This document shows positions 17,312-26,521 of a DNA stretch of 64,000 nt, one piece after another. Location: contig NZ_JBLWWF010000020.1 of the NCBI RefSeq assembly GCF_048268085.1, positions 1-64,000 of the forward strand, in the 5' to 3' direction. The stretch comes from Neptunicella sp048268085 (lineage in GTDB: Bacteria; Pseudomonadota; Gammaproteobacteria; Enterobacterales; Alteromonadaceae). The notes under the pieces were generated by a model. The model saw only the letters and a program-made list of their open reading frames with translations. It did no database searches and was not told where the DNA came from. The number at the start of each line of letters is the position of its first letter. Positions within the stretch are counted from its first letter, which is position 1. A program made the position numbers and the translations under genes.

Positions 17312-17890
17312 ATGGAACTGGCAATTGTGCTGATGATCATGCTCATTGTTGTAGCGGTCGTTGCAATCAAGCTTAATGATACCGGACTGGCCTTTCCGTT
17401 TCACAAGAAAACCAATTTGTTTACACCGGTAGAGCGTAACTTTTTAACCTTGCTGGATGTAGCAGTAGGTAATCAATATCGGATTATCTGCCGAGTGAAA
17501 CTGGCCGATATTTTGTCGATTAGACACGGCACCGACAAAAAAACCTCACAAACCGCATTACTCCGGGCTAACACCAAACAACTCGACTTTGTATTGTGTG
17601 ACAAAAACGATTTAAGTCCGGTCGTGGCGATCGACTTAGTCCACCCTAATGGAAAAGAAGGTTATAAAACCCAACGTGATTGGTTTGTTAGCAGTTCACT
17701 GGACGCGGCTAAAATTCCACATCTGCGTATAAAAGTAAAATCCGGTTATAAACCTCAAGATATTCGCGAATGTATTGACGCAAAATTAGCCCCTTTGCGT
17801 TATAAAACCCCTAAAGCCCCGATTATTAAAGGCACAACGGGTTACCAAGAAGACAAGAAAGGCGGTTTACGTAACCCAGTGGCGGCATAA
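17312..17890 (+). CDS. DUF2726 membrane-anchored protein
   Basis: 192 residues. An N-terminal membrane helix (LAIVLMIMLIVVAVVAI) is followed by a cytoplasmic domain with LFTPVERNFLTLLDVAV, the basic segment SIRHGTDKKTSQTALLRANTK, LDFVLCDKNDLSPVVAIDL and QRDWFVSSSLDAAKIPHLRI. These match the DUF2726 family, whose core resembles a nuclease-like fold, although its activity is not established. An AAGAGG site precedes the ATG. The gene lies directly behind a sigma-54 promoter, so expression is probably conditional. Confidence 0.8.
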   Translation: MELAIVLMIMLIVVAVVAIKLNDTGLAFPFHKKTNLFTPVERNFLTLLDVAVGNQYRIICRVKLADILSIRHGTDKKTSQTALLRANTKQLDFVLCDKNDLSPVVAIDLVHPNGKEGYKTQRDWFVSSSLDAAKIPHLRIKVKSGYKPQDIRECIDAKLAPLRYKTPKAPIIKGTTGYQEDKKGGLRNPVAA

Positions 17891-17906
17891 CCAGCCCATT
17901 TGATTA

Positions 17907-17932
17907 CAGATACCGTCTAAAGGCGGTATCTG
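17907..17932 (+). terminator. Hairpin after the DUF2726 gene
   Basis: CAGATACCG (17907-17915) pairs perfectly with CGGTATCTG (17924-17932) around an 8-nt loop. No T-run follows, so it is a likely but unproven transcript end. Confidence 0.5.
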
Positions 17933-18059
17933 CTTCAGCATCACAAGTTTACAATTTCCGTTACATTCTATTTCCTGACCCTATCTTTAATTCTGATTTA
18001 TTTTAAGCCAGACTGGTATCGCTTACTCTATTTCGAATGACTTATCAGGAATGTTAATA

Positions 18060-19427
18060 ATGAAAAAATTTATCGTCGCCTTTGCATTAGGATTAGTGCT
18101 CAGTGCTTGTAGCACCAGCATGAAACCTGATACAACGGCAACCGACAGCAGTAAAATTCTGCCTTATCCAATTTATCAACATAAATTGGATAATGGTCTC
18201 AACGTCGTCACTGTGCCATTTGACTCTCCCGGACTGGCCGCTTTTTATATTATTACCCGCGTTGGTGCTCGCAATGAAGTGGAACCGGGTGTAACCGGAT
18301 TCGCCCACTTTTTTGAACACATGATGTTTCGTGGTACCGATAAATACCCCAAAGAAGCTTATAGTGCCGCACTCAAGTCAACAGGTGCCGCGGCCAATGC
18401 CAATACCACTCAGGATCGCACCCAATACCATATGACCGGTAATGCGAATAAATTAGAGCTGATGTTTGAACTCGAAGCCGATCGTTTTCAACATTTGAAA
18501 TACTCCGAGCATGAATTTAAAACCGAAGCGGGTGCGGTCAAAGGTGAATACACCAAAAACTTTGCCAGTCCATACAGTCAAATTAATGAGAAACTAGCGG
18601 AAACCGCCTTTACTACCCATACCTATTCACACACCACGATGGGCTATTTCAACGATATAGTGGATATGCCCAATCAGTATGAATATTCCAAAACCTTTTT
18701 TGACCGCTATTACCGCCCTGAATACAACACCATTCTGGTGGTGGGTGACGTTACCGCAAAGCAGGTTAATGAATTAGCCGAAAAATATTTTGGCCAGTGG
18801 CAACGTGGCAATTATGTGGCAAAAATTCCTACTGAACCTGAGCAAACCGAAACCCGTTATACCCATTTACAAAACGGTTCGATCCCGCCCTACTTCAGCA
18901 TGAGCTATAAAGGACCGGCATTTAGTGACAGTAAAATTGATATGCCCGCGCTGGACGTCTTGTCGTCAATGGTGTTTTCGCCAACATCGGATCTCTATAA
19001 AAAACTGGTGATTGACGAGCAAAAAGTGCGTTTTATTGGAGGTGGAGCACAGGATAGCCGCGATCCAAACTTGTTTACCATTCAGGTATCCATGGTCAAC
19101 AAGGCCGACATGCCCTATGTCAAAGCTGAAATCGAAAAAGCCATTGCTAAAGTGCAAGAGCAAGGTGTGGATAGCGCCAAATTACAGCGCACCAAATCTA
19201 ATCTTAAATATGGCTTTGCCATGAGTATTGATACACCCAGTGCGATTGCGGAATCCTTGAGCCATTATATTCAGTTAACCGGCGATCCCGAGTCCATCAA
19301 TAAGCTATACGCCCTGTATGATCAAGTCACAGTAAACGATATCAAAATGGTGGCGAATAAATACTTCGATCCGGCCCGGTTAACCATAGCGACTATCACT
19401 GACGACGCACAAGGAGCATTGCAATGA
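18060..19427 (+). CDS. M16 family zinc peptidase, lipoprotein (catalytic subunit)
   Basis: 455 residues from ATG 18060. The N-terminus is a lipoprotein signal with lipobox LSAC (C17), so it should be tethered in the envelope. The inverted zinc motif HFFEH (83-87) and the distal glutamate E163 (VKGEY) give a complete M16 active site. The C-terminal half is the usual M16 repeat without a zinc site, and its Arg/Tyr substrate motif is poor. ATG 18060 is preferred to 18051 because AGGA at 18047-18050 then has a 9-nt spacer. It overlaps the next M16 gene by 4 bp, which suggests a heterodimer. Confidence 0.92.
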   Translation: MKKFIVAFALGLVLSACSTSMKPDTTATDSSKILPYPIYQHKLDNGLNVVTVPFDSPGLAAFYIITRVGARNEVEPGVTGFAHFFEHMMFRGTDKYPKEAYSAALKSTGAAANANTTQDRTQYHMTGNANKLELMFELEADRFQHLKYSEHEFKTEAGAVKGEYTKNFASPYSQINEKLAETAFTTHTYSHTTMGYFNDIVDMPNQYEYSKTFFDRYYRPEYNTILVVGDVTAKQVNELAEKYFGQWQRGNYVAKIPTEPEQTETRYTHLQNGSIPPYFSMSYKGPAFSDSKIDMPALDVLSSMVFSPTSDLYKKLVIDEQKVRFIGGGAQDSRDPNLFTIQVSMVNKADMPYVKAEIEKAIAKVQEQGVDSAKLQRTKSNLKYGFAMSIDTPSAIAESLSHYIQLTGDPESINKLYALYDQVTVNDIKMVANKYFDPARLTIATITDDAQGALQ

Positions 19428-20974
19428 GATCTATACTAAAAAATACCATTGTCGTCTTAAGCCTGTTATTTACTATTCAGGCACAAGCCTTGGATGTGGT
19501 AGAACTCAAGCAGGATAAATCCAATAAAGTCGTCATCAAAGTCCGTTTTAATAACGGTTCCGTATCGGATCCCGCCGATTTAGCCGGTTTAACTTATGCC
19601 ACCGCTTCACTGATGGCACAAGGTGGCGCAGGTGGCATGAGCTATGCCGATATTCAGGATAAAATGTTTCCCTGGGCGGCAAGTTATGGCGTCAACGTCG
19701 ATAAACAAGTGGTGACCTTTACTTTTCAGGTACCTACCGAGTTTGTAGATCAGTTCTATCCCATTGTTAAAAACGTATTACTGGCACCGGATTTTACCCA
19801 AGCCGATTTCGAGCGGGTAATGAAGGCCCAGCAAAACTATGTGGATCAAGTGGTACGGGCATCTTCTGATGAGGACTACAGTAAGTTTGCTCTGGAAGAT
19901 CAGTTATTCCGTGGTGGTAATATGCAACATTTATTACAGGGTACGTCTGCATCGGTAAAACGTATCAGCCTCGACAAGATCAAAACGTTTTATCAACAGG
20001 CGTTTACTCGTCACAACGTGTCTTTAGGTATTGCGGGCAATTACAATGACCACTTGCTTAACAAGTTAAAAAGCGATTTGAATCAGTTGTCTGATTCACC
20101 CTTTACTCCAGCCACACCATCCAAAGCTAATCATGCCGATGGTATTGAAGTCGAAATAATCGCCAAAGACGGCGCTTTTGGCTCTGCCATATTCACCGGC
20201 GCACCGCTGCCTATTACGCGTGCTGATGATGATTTTGCCGCACTGATGATTGCTAATTCATGGATGGGTGAACATCGCAAAGCTTACTCACGCCTATATC
20301 AGAAAATCCGTCAAACCCGCTCGATGAACTACGGTGATTATTCCTATATCGAGTGGTATGACAATGGCGGCCGTAATCAACTTCCACCCTCCGGTGTACC
20401 AAGAGCATCGAATTATTGGTCCATCTGGATCCGCCCGGTACAAATCGCCGAACAACTTAAAGCTCAATATAAAGAACTGGCGGATATTAATATTGGTCAT
20501 GCCCACTTTGCTTTGCGACTGGCTTTGCGGGAATTCGACTTGCTGATTAAAAATGGTTTAAGTCAAGCCGATTTCGAGGCAACCAAGACCTTTTTGCGCA
20601 GCTATATCAAGCTATATGCACAAGGACCAGAGCAACAACTTGGCTGGTTAATGGATTCCCATTTTTATGGACGGACTAATTATCTGGCCGAAATGGATAA
20701 GCTGCTAGCCAATACCACACTGGAACAAGTCAATGCAGCGATTCGCCAATATTGGCAAACCGATAATTTGTTTGTGACTATCGTCACCGATAAAAGCGAA
20801 GCGCAACCACTGGCTGATAGCCTGTTAAATAACACGCCTTCACCAATGACCTACTCGAATCTAGTGAAATCAGGATTACCTGCCGACGTGCTGGCTGAAG
20901 ACGCCGAGATTGCCAACTATCCACTTAACGTAAAGAAAATCACGATAGTGCCCTCGGCTGATACCTTTCAATAA
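19424..20974 (+). CDS. M16 family peptidase-like protein (non-catalytic subunit)
   Basis: 516 residues with a signal peptide (VVLSLLFTIQAQA). It has the M16 fold but no HxxEH: the corresponding stretch reads LTYATASLMAQGG. The C-terminal half keeps an R299-x3-Y303 pattern (RSMNYGDYSY), like the substrate-positioning Arg/Tyr of M16B partners. It probably pairs with the lipoprotein encoded upstream (4-bp ATGA overlap) to form a periplasmic protease. The operon ends in a strong terminator. Confidence 0.9.
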   Translation: MRSILKNTIVVLSLLFTIQAQALDVVELKQDKSNKVVIKVRFNNGSVSDPADLAGLTYATASLMAQGGAGGMSYADIQDKMFPWAASYGVNVDKQVVTFTFQVPTEFVDQFYPIVKNVLLAPDFTQADFERVMKAQQNYVDQVVRASSDEDYSKFALEDQLFRGGNMQHLLQGTSASVKRISLDKIKTFYQQAFTRHNVSLGIAGNYNDHLLNKLKSDLNQLSDSPFTPATPSKANHADGIEVEIIAKDGAFGSAIFTGAPLPITRADDDFAALMIANSWMGEHRKAYSRLYQKIRQTRSMNYGDYSYIEWYDNGGRNQLPPSGVPRASNYWSIWIRPVQIAEQLKAQYKELADINIGHAHFALRLALREFDLLIKNGLSQADFEATKTFLRSYIKLYAQGPEQQLGWLMDSHFYGRTNYLAEMDKLLANTTLEQVNAAIRQYWQTDNLFVTIVTDKSEAQPLADSLLNNTPSPMTYSNLVKSGLPADVLAEDAEIANYPLNVKKITIVPSADTFQ

Positions 20975-20986
20975 CAGGTTAGGGTA

Positions 20987-21023
20987 AAAAAAGCCGATAA
21001 AGATAATCTTTATCGGCTTTTTT
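20987..21023. terminator. Strong bidirectional terminator
   Basis: AAAAAAGCCGATAAAGA at 20987-21003 pairs with TCTTTATCGGCTTTTTT at 21007-21023 around a TAA loop. A-runs and T-runs on both sides serve the plus-strand M16 operon and the convergent minus-strand gene at 21055. Confidence 0.92.
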
Positions 21024-21054
21024 AGTTCATGGAGCAATTAAAAGTCAGTGGGTG

Positions 21055-21696
21055 TTAACCCAACATCTGTTTCAATTGTTCTGCAAATTCCACAAAACGC
21101 TGTTTAACGGTACGTTTCATTTTGACATTGGTACTGGCTAACATACAGAGCCCTTCAATAATCACTGTAGGGGCTTCGGGATTGGTTTTGCCTTCTAATT
21201 TGGTATTGGTACTGCCTAGCACATTAGAGGTGCGGATAATCACATTAACGTTATCTGGCACATAAATAGTGTCGTCAGATAATAAGCTCATCAACTTAAT
21301 TCGCACACTAGGGTGGGTAAAACGCGCTTCGCTAAAATCGAGCACCAAGTTTCCCAACAGACTAAAACACTTAAGCTCTTTGGGCACATCCCATTTGCCA
21401 ATACGCTTATTACTGCTAAGGATATTGGTAATGTTTTCCTGTTCGACAGCATTACCCGGTGTGTAATGTGTTCCCAAAGATTCATTTTTCGATTCAGTGT
21501 AGGATTCATCTACCTGTAAAGTCAGATCTTCAACCTGCTTCACGAGTAAATGGTGATCATCGGTTTGATTGGCAATATCCAAGCGTCGCTCGAATGCGGC
21601 TAAGGATATTTGTCCATGACTGTAATTCATAATCAGTTGATCGATGACTTCTTCTCGAACTTTTTCGATAGGTCTGTCGGTTAAGGTAACGGTCAT
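21055..21696 (-). CDS. DUF1707 / LiaF-like C-terminal domain protein
   Basis: 213 residues. The N-terminal segment (EKVREEVIDQLIMNYSHGQIS, then FERRLDIANQT) is the DUF1707/SHOCT-like helical motif. The C-terminal part, from about residue 90 (LLGNLVLDFSEARF, YVPDNVNVIIRTSNVLGSTN), matches the beta-rich LiaF-type domain once labelled cell-wall-active antibiotics response. There are no membrane helices, so it is cytoplasmic or peripheral. It may sense envelope stress, but that is by analogy. AGGG precedes the ATG. Confidence 0.75.
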   Translation of the reverse strand: MTVTLTDRPIEKVREEVIDQLIMNYSHGQISLAAFERRLDIANQTDDHHLLVKQVEDLTLQVDESYTESKNESLGTHYTPGNAVEQENITNILSSNKRIGKWDVPKELKCFSLLGNLVLDFSEARFTHPSVRIKLMSLLSDDTIYVPDNVNVIIRTSNVLGSTNTKLEGKTNPEAPTVIIEGLCMLASTNVKMKRTVKQRFVEFAEQLKQMLG

Positions 21697-21929
21697 ATTG
21701 AATCCCTGTAATGTGGTTAACCTGAAATATTGCCTCTGTATCCAGAAGCAATTCGTATACCAATATAAAAAACCTTTAATAACAGTGCGTTATGAAAACA
21801 CATCGCAATGGACGACAGCGAATTACACCAATTATTAGTGAATTATACGAATTACTCTAATTTACAGGTAAACTATTACGCTAATTATTAGGGCAAATAA
21901 ATTGCCGAAGCCAATATAGAGTAAGCGAA

Positions 21930-22628
21930 ATGAAAATCGGTATTTTGGGCGCGATGGATCAAGAGGTCGCCTTATTACAGTCAACCTTGGACAACATCAG
22001 TATCAGCCATTGGGCACATTTGACCTTTTATGCCGGTACCTTGCATGGTGTTGAGGTCGTCGTGGTGAAATGCGGTATCGGAAAAGTGGCCGCATCGGTG
22101 GCCACCACCGTGATGATTGATCGTTTCGCACCGGATTATGTGGTTAATACTGGTTCTGCTGGCGGTTTTGACGCCGATCTGGATATTGGTGATGTAGTCG
22201 TCGCTTCTGCGGTACAACACCACGATGTAGATGTCACCCATTTTGGTTATGAGCGGGGACAAGTTTACGGGATGCCGGCTATTTTTCCTTGTGATGACAA
22301 ACTCATTCAAGCCGCCGAGCAAGCCGCGCATGAAGTGGCCCATGTCAAAACCAAACGAGGTTTAATCTGTACCGGTGATTCATTTATTGGTTGTGATGAT
22401 GCCGTTGCGCGTTTACGTGGATTATTTCCGGATATGCATGCGGTAGAAATGGAAGGTGCTGCGATTGGGCAGACTTGTTTTATGCTCGACACCCCTTTTG
22501 TGGTGATCCGCTCTTTGTCGGATATTGCCGGAAAAACCTCCAGCATGTCCTTTACCCAGTACATTGAAATTGCAGCTAAGCATTCGGCCGAACTGGTGAT
22601 GGGTATGATTGCTATCTTGGCTAAATGA
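21930..22628 (+). CDS. mtnN: 5'-methylthioadenosine/S-adenosylhomocysteine nucleosidase
   Basis: 232 residues, the same length as E. coli MTAN. It hydrolyses MTA and SAH to adenine plus the thioribosyl product. The N-terminus MKIGILGAMDQEV places the catalytic glutamate at E12. The substrate-binding VEMEG and the catalytic aspartate in IRSLSDIAG are present. It is the first gene of mtnN-cbiB-like-btuF, joined by 4-bp overlaps. ahcY lies 1.9 kb downstream, so this organism has two ways to remove SAH. Confidence 0.96.
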   Translation: MKIGILGAMDQEVALLQSTLDNISISHWAHLTFYAGTLHGVEVVVVKCGIGKVAASVATTVMIDRFAPDYVVNTGSAGGFDADLDIGDVVVASAVQHHDVDVTHFGYERGQVYGMPAIFPCDDKLIQAAEQAAHEVAHVKTKRGLICTGDSFIGCDDAVARLRGLFPDMHAVEMEGAAIGQTCFMLDTPFVVIRSLSDIAGKTSSMSFTQYIEIAAKHSAELVMGMIAILAK

Positions 22629-23581
22629 CCGAGATTTTACTCGCCCCGCAATTACAACCAATATGGGTCTTATTAGTCACCGTATTAATTGAGCGTTTGT
22701 GGGCCTGGCCGGATCGATACCATCCTCTTGGTTTTATCCGGCTATTAGCCAAACGTATGGCCAGTAAAGTTAATCCGCAAGGCAATACTGCGGTACAACA
22801 AAAAATATCAGGAACACTGGCACCTGCAGTGCTGTTATTACCCACCATTGTGATCCTTATTCTGTTTATTCAACTAGCTGAATTTCCGTTATTTTTCGAC
22901 AGTCTGCTACTGTTGATAGCGTTACAGTTTAAATCCGTATTAGATCGTGCCAAACGAATTGGCAATGCCTTGGCACATAATAAAAAAGTGTTATCACGGG
23001 ATATTCTGCAATCCCTTTGCTTACGGGAAACGCAACAGCTATCCAGTGTCGGAATCAGCAAAGCCTGTATCGAAACCTTATTGCTGCGTTATTGCTATCA
23101 ATATATTGCGGTGATGTTCTGGTTTTTAGTCAGCGGTGGCGTCGCTGCGCTCAGTTATCGTTTAATTTATGAATTTAGTCAGCACTGGAACAGCAAACTG
23201 CCACGCTATCGGCACTTTGGTTTTCCCATTGCCAAATTGGCCGCTTTACTTTACTGGCTGCCGGCCAGATTAATGATTATTGCCTTGATGCTCAGTGAAA
23301 ATATTAGCACCAGTATCAAGGCGTTAAGACAGCGTAGCGGCAATAGGAATACCCATACTGCTATTTTAGCCGCCAGTGCTGGTGCCTTGCAGATGCAACT
23401 TAGTGGTCCGGTCATGTATCAAGGACAAAAGTACCGTCATGCCAAACTGGGGAATAGCCGTTTACCAGTGCCACAGGACATCAAACGCACACTCAATGCA
23501 CTGGATAAAAGTTTGGTAATTTTATTGGTTTTCAGTTTACTGATTGCAGCATTGTTGTACGGTTTAAGGAAGGTATTATGA
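22625..23581 (+). CDS. CbiB/CobD-like cobalamin biosynthesis membrane protein
   Basis: 318 residues, multi-spanning. It shows PDRYHPLGFIRLLAKR near the N-terminus and AASAGALQMQLSGPVMYQG near the C-terminus, both in the pattern of adenosylcobinamide-phosphate synthase (CbiB/CobD). The ALQMQL segment fits the family's GAL-Q-L-G motif loosely. In related gammaproteobacteria a similar gene also sits between mtnN and btuF. Because no other de novo cobalamin genes are nearby, it probably serves cobinamide salvage. It overlaps both neighbours by 4 bp. Confidence 0.82.
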   Translation: MTEILLAPQLQPIWVLLVTVLIERLWAWPDRYHPLGFIRLLAKRMASKVNPQGNTAVQQKISGTLAPAVLLLPTIVILILFIQLAEFPLFFDSLLLLIALQFKSVLDRAKRIGNALAHNKKVLSRDILQSLCLRETQQLSSVGISKACIETLLLRYCYQYIAVMFWFLVSGGVAALSYRLIYEFSQHWNSKLPRYRHFGFPIAKLAALLYWLPARLMIIALMLSENISTSIKALRQRSGNRNTHTAILAASAGALQMQLSGPVMYQGQKYRHAKLGNSRLPVPQDIKRTLNALDKSLVILLVFSLLIAALLYGLRKVL

Positions 23582-24390
23582 GATATTGGTGGTTGCTGTT
23601 TAGTGGCTTGAATTGGCTTTGTTATGGCATTGCCTATGCGACTCCCCAAAAAGTCATCAGCCTGTCTCCCCATCTGACCGAATTGGTTTACGCTCTTAAT
23701 AGTGGCGATAAATTAGTTGCTACCAGCGATTATAGTGACTATCCCCCCGAAGCAGCGCAGCTACCGTCAGTGGCCAGTTATCTCGGAGTCGACTTTGAAG
23801 CCATTATGCGCTTGCAACCTGATTTAATTCTGGCATGGCAAGGGGGAAATAAACCTCAGGATCTGCAGCGCTTAGCCAGTCTTGGCTTTACTATTTTCTA
23901 TTCCCATCCTGACAATCCAATGGACATTGCCAATGAAATACGACAGCTGGGTCAGCTACTCAATCAAAACGAACTCGCCCAGCAGATCAGCGAGCACTAC
24001 GTAAACCAGCTCAATGCCATTAAGCAACACTATACAGACCAACCACGACTAAAGGTGTTTTACTATATGTGGCCCAAACCCTTGATGACTATTGGGCAGG
24101 GAGCATGGGCTAACCATTTACTCGACTATTGTGCAGCCAATAATATTTTTGCTGATGTGGATACTGCGTATCCGGAAGTGGGTATCGAAGCGGTCATCGC
24201 GCGTCAGCCACAAGTGATTATCGCAGCACAAAAAGCCAATACCGACGAAGTACAACAATTTTGGCAACAATGGACCCCGTTAATCCAGGATAAGGCCCTG
24301 AAAGTAGTACAGGTTAACCCGGATTTGTTACACCGTTTTACCCCACGCTTGGCAGAGGGTATAGGGACATTGTGCGAGAAAATTCGCTAA
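23578..24390 (+). CDS. btuF: Periplasmic cobalamin-binding protein BtuF
   Basis: 270 residues. A signal peptide (to about residue 22, IAYATP) precedes a class III substrate-binding fold: VISLSPHLTELVYALNSGDKL, DYPPEAAQLPSVASYLG, and MRLQPDLILAWQGG. E. coli BtuF has the same sequence order and length (266). It delivers vitamin B12 to the BtuCD transporter, which is not in this window. It is the last gene of the mtnN operon. Confidence 0.9.
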   Translation: MRYWWLLFSGLNWLCYGIAYATPQKVISLSPHLTELVYALNSGDKLVATSDYSDYPPEAAQLPSVASYLGVDFEAIMRLQPDLILAWQGGNKPQDLQRLASLGFTIFYSHPDNPMDIANEIRQLGQLLNQNELAQQISEHYVNQLNAIKQHYTDQPRLKVFYYMWPKPLMTIGQGAWANHLLDYCAANNIFADVDTAYPEVGIEAVIARQPQVIIAAQKANTDEVQQFWQQWTPLIQDKALKVVQVNPDLLHRFTPRLAEGIGTLCEKIR

Positions 24391-24521
24391 CGATTTATGT
24401 TACTCAGCTTGATATCAGCATGGATCAATCTGAACGGTTGTTTTATGCTGCTCTTCCAAACTCATGAACATCTAATCGCTTCCGATAAGCTTTTAATATT
24501 TATTCATCACAGGTCGACACT

Positions 24522-25913
24522 ATGACAATTAGCAATACCACACTGAACAATAATGACTATAAAGTCGCGGATATGAGTCTAGCCGAATGGGGTCGCAAAG
24601 AACTGACCATTGCCGAAAGTGAAATGCCTGCATTAATGGCCATCCGTGCCAAATATCGGGATCAACAACCTCTGGCTGGCGCCAATATTTTGGGTTGTAT
24701 TCACATGACCATCCAAACCGGCGTATTGATCGAAACATTAGTGGATTTAGGCGCCAATGTCCGTTGGTCATCCTGCAATATTTTCTCTACACAGGATCAC
24801 GCTGCCGCTGCGATTGTTGCAGCAGGTGTCCCGGTATATGCCTGGAAAGGTGAAACCGAAGAAGAATATGAATGGTGTCTGGAACAAACTATCCTCAAAG
24901 ATGGTCAGCCGTGGCAAGCCAACATGGTACTGGATGATGGTGGCGATTTAACCGCCATGCTGCACGACAAATATCCGCAAGTATTAGTCAATGTGCATGG
25001 TATAACCGAAGAAACCACTACCGGTGTCCATCGTTTGGAAGAAATGCTGCGCGATGGTAGCCTGAAAGTGCCGGCTATCAACGTCAACGATGCGGTAACT
25101 AAATCGAAAAACGATAACAAATATGGTTGCCGACACAGTCTTAACGATGCGATTAAACGCGCCACCGATCATCTGTTAGCCGGAAAAAAAGCCTTGGTCA
25201 TCGGCTATGGTGATGTAGGTAAAGGCTCGGCTCAATCCTTGCGCCAGGAAGGCATGATTGTCCGAGTTACCGAGATTGATCCGATTTGTGCCATGCAAGC
25301 CTGTATGGATGGTTTCGAAGTGGTATCTCCTTATAACTTTGGCAATAACACGGGCAAACTGGAAGATATTAACACTGCGTTGTTAGCCAACACCGATCTG
25401 ATTGTCACCACCACCGGTAATTCCAATGTGTGCGATGCCAATGTGCTACGAAGCCTTAAATCTGGTGCCGTAGTATGTAATATTGGCCACTTCGATAACG
25501 AAATCGATACCGCTTTTATGCGTAAAAACTGGCGTTGGGAAGAAATTAAACCGCAGGTGCATAAAATTTATCGCAGTGAACTGGACGCTGATCATTTATT
25601 GCTGCTGTCTGAAGGCCGTTTGGTCAATTTAGGTAACGCCACAGGTCACCCTTCACGGATTATGGACGGCTCTTTCGCCAATCAGGTATTAGCGCAAATC
25701 CACTTATTCAAGCAGGGTTTTGCCAATATGAGTCCTGAACAACAACAAACCGCGATGACAGTAGAAGTATTACCTAAACAGCTGGATGAAGAAGTTGCCC
25801 GTTATATGGTGCAAGGTTTTGGGGGAGTTATTACCAAACTGACCGAGGCACAGGCCAAATATATCAATGTGGATGTGAATGGTCCGTTCAAATCGGACTT
25901 GTATCGTTACTAA
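24522..25913 (+). CDS. ahcY: S-adenosylhomocysteine hydrolase (adenosylhomocysteinase)
   Basis: 463 residues. It reversibly splits S-adenosylhomocysteine into adenosine and homocysteine and has tightly bound NAD. The NAD fold shows VIGYGDVGKGSAQSLR near 226-240, the catalytic part shows NVNDAVTKSKNDNKYG, and the C-terminus ends KSDLYRY like the family's conserved Lys-Tyr tail. I looked for an SAH riboswitch in the 131-bp upstream region and saw none. A good terminator follows. Confidence 0.97.
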   Translation: MTISNTTLNNNDYKVADMSLAEWGRKELTIAESEMPALMAIRAKYRDQQPLAGANILGCIHMTIQTGVLIETLVDLGANVRWSSCNIFSTQDHAAAAIVAAGVPVYAWKGETEEEYEWCLEQTILKDGQPWQANMVLDDGGDLTAMLHDKYPQVLVNVHGITEETTTGVHRLEEMLRDGSLKVPAINVNDAVTKSKNDNKYGCRHSLNDAIKRATDHLLAGKKALVIGYGDVGKGSAQSLRQEGMIVRVTEIDPICAMQACMDGFEVVSPYNFGNNTGKLEDINTALLANTDLIVTTTGNSNVCDANVLRSLKSGAVVCNIGHFDNEIDTAFMRKNWRWEEIKPQVHKIYRSELDADHLLLLSEGRLVNLGNATGHPSRIMDGSFANQVLAQIHLFKQGFANMSPEQQQTAMTVEVLPKQLDEEVARYMVQGFGGVITKLTEAQAKYINVDVNGPFKSDLYRY

Positions 25914-25944
25914 TCTTACATTTTTCTAACATCCGTAAACTAAT

Positions 25945-25968
25945 CAGGATGCTTCAGCATCCTGTTTT
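25945..25968 (+). terminator. Rho-independent terminator of ahcY
   Basis: CAGGATGC (25945-25952) pairs with GCATCCTG (25957-25964) around a TTCA tetraloop, followed by TTTT. Confidence 0.85.
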
Positions 25969-26103
25969 ATTGGTAGTTTAATAACCTCGCATAGCCTTGC
26001 CAATAATATCAGGTTAAAATTAGAGCGCTTTTTAGAATGGAATCTAACCGATTCGTGCGACAATTATTATCCCCCAATTATTTTTTGAGAGTGACGCTAG
26101 ATT

Positions 26104-26517
26104 ATGTCGGAAGTCTTCAGTCAACGTGATAAATACGGTCACTATTCAATTCACATTGATGATCGTATTCTGGTAGTGACTGTCGGTGGTGCGTTGGGCA
26201 AAGGATTAACGAATAAATACAGCCAAGATCTTCGCACTGCGATTGAATATATTAAAGATAAGCCTTGGGCTTATTTGGCCGATGCCATGGAACTGGAAGC
26301 ATTGACTAATGACGGGCTTCAGTATTTAACAGAAGCCTTTAAATACAGTATGCAAAATAATTGTGTCGTGGGGGCTTATTGCATGACGTCCAGTCTGGCA
26401 ATTCACCAAGCCGATAGCGTCAGACGTCAATACGGTGCAGAAGGCACCATTGAACAACGTCTGTTTGATGATGTCACCTCTGCCAAAGCCTTCCTTAATC
26501 AGCATTTGGAGCAATAA
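26104..26517 (+). CDS. SpoIIAA/STAS-like small protein
   Basis: 137 residues, soluble. The pattern IHIDDRILVVTVGGALGKGLTNKYSQDLR, then KPWAYLADAMELEALTNDG, fits the SpoIIAA-like (STAS-fold) family often found in marine gammaproteobacteria. No phospho-acceptor serine of classical anti-anti-sigma factors can be pointed to with confidence. It is the first gene of a tight four-gene operon; the DUF2721 gene follows after 4 bp. Confidence 0.6.
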   Translation: MSEVFSQRDKYGHYSIHIDDRILVVTVGGALGKGLTNKYSQDLRTAIEYIKDKPWAYLADAMELEALTNDGLQYLTEAFKYSMQNNCVVGAYCMTSSLAIHQADSVRRQYGAEGTIEQRLFDDVTSAKAFLNQHLEQ

Positions 26518-26521
26518 CGCC

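Noticed and set aside
21697..21929. Cobalamin riboswitch upstream of the mtnN-cbiB-btuF operon
   Set aside because: The region is AT-rich and lacks the B12-box sequence GCCACTG.
24391..24521. SAH riboswitch upstream of ahcY
   Set aside because: No GAGGAGCG-type conserved segments and no matching paired arms could be found.
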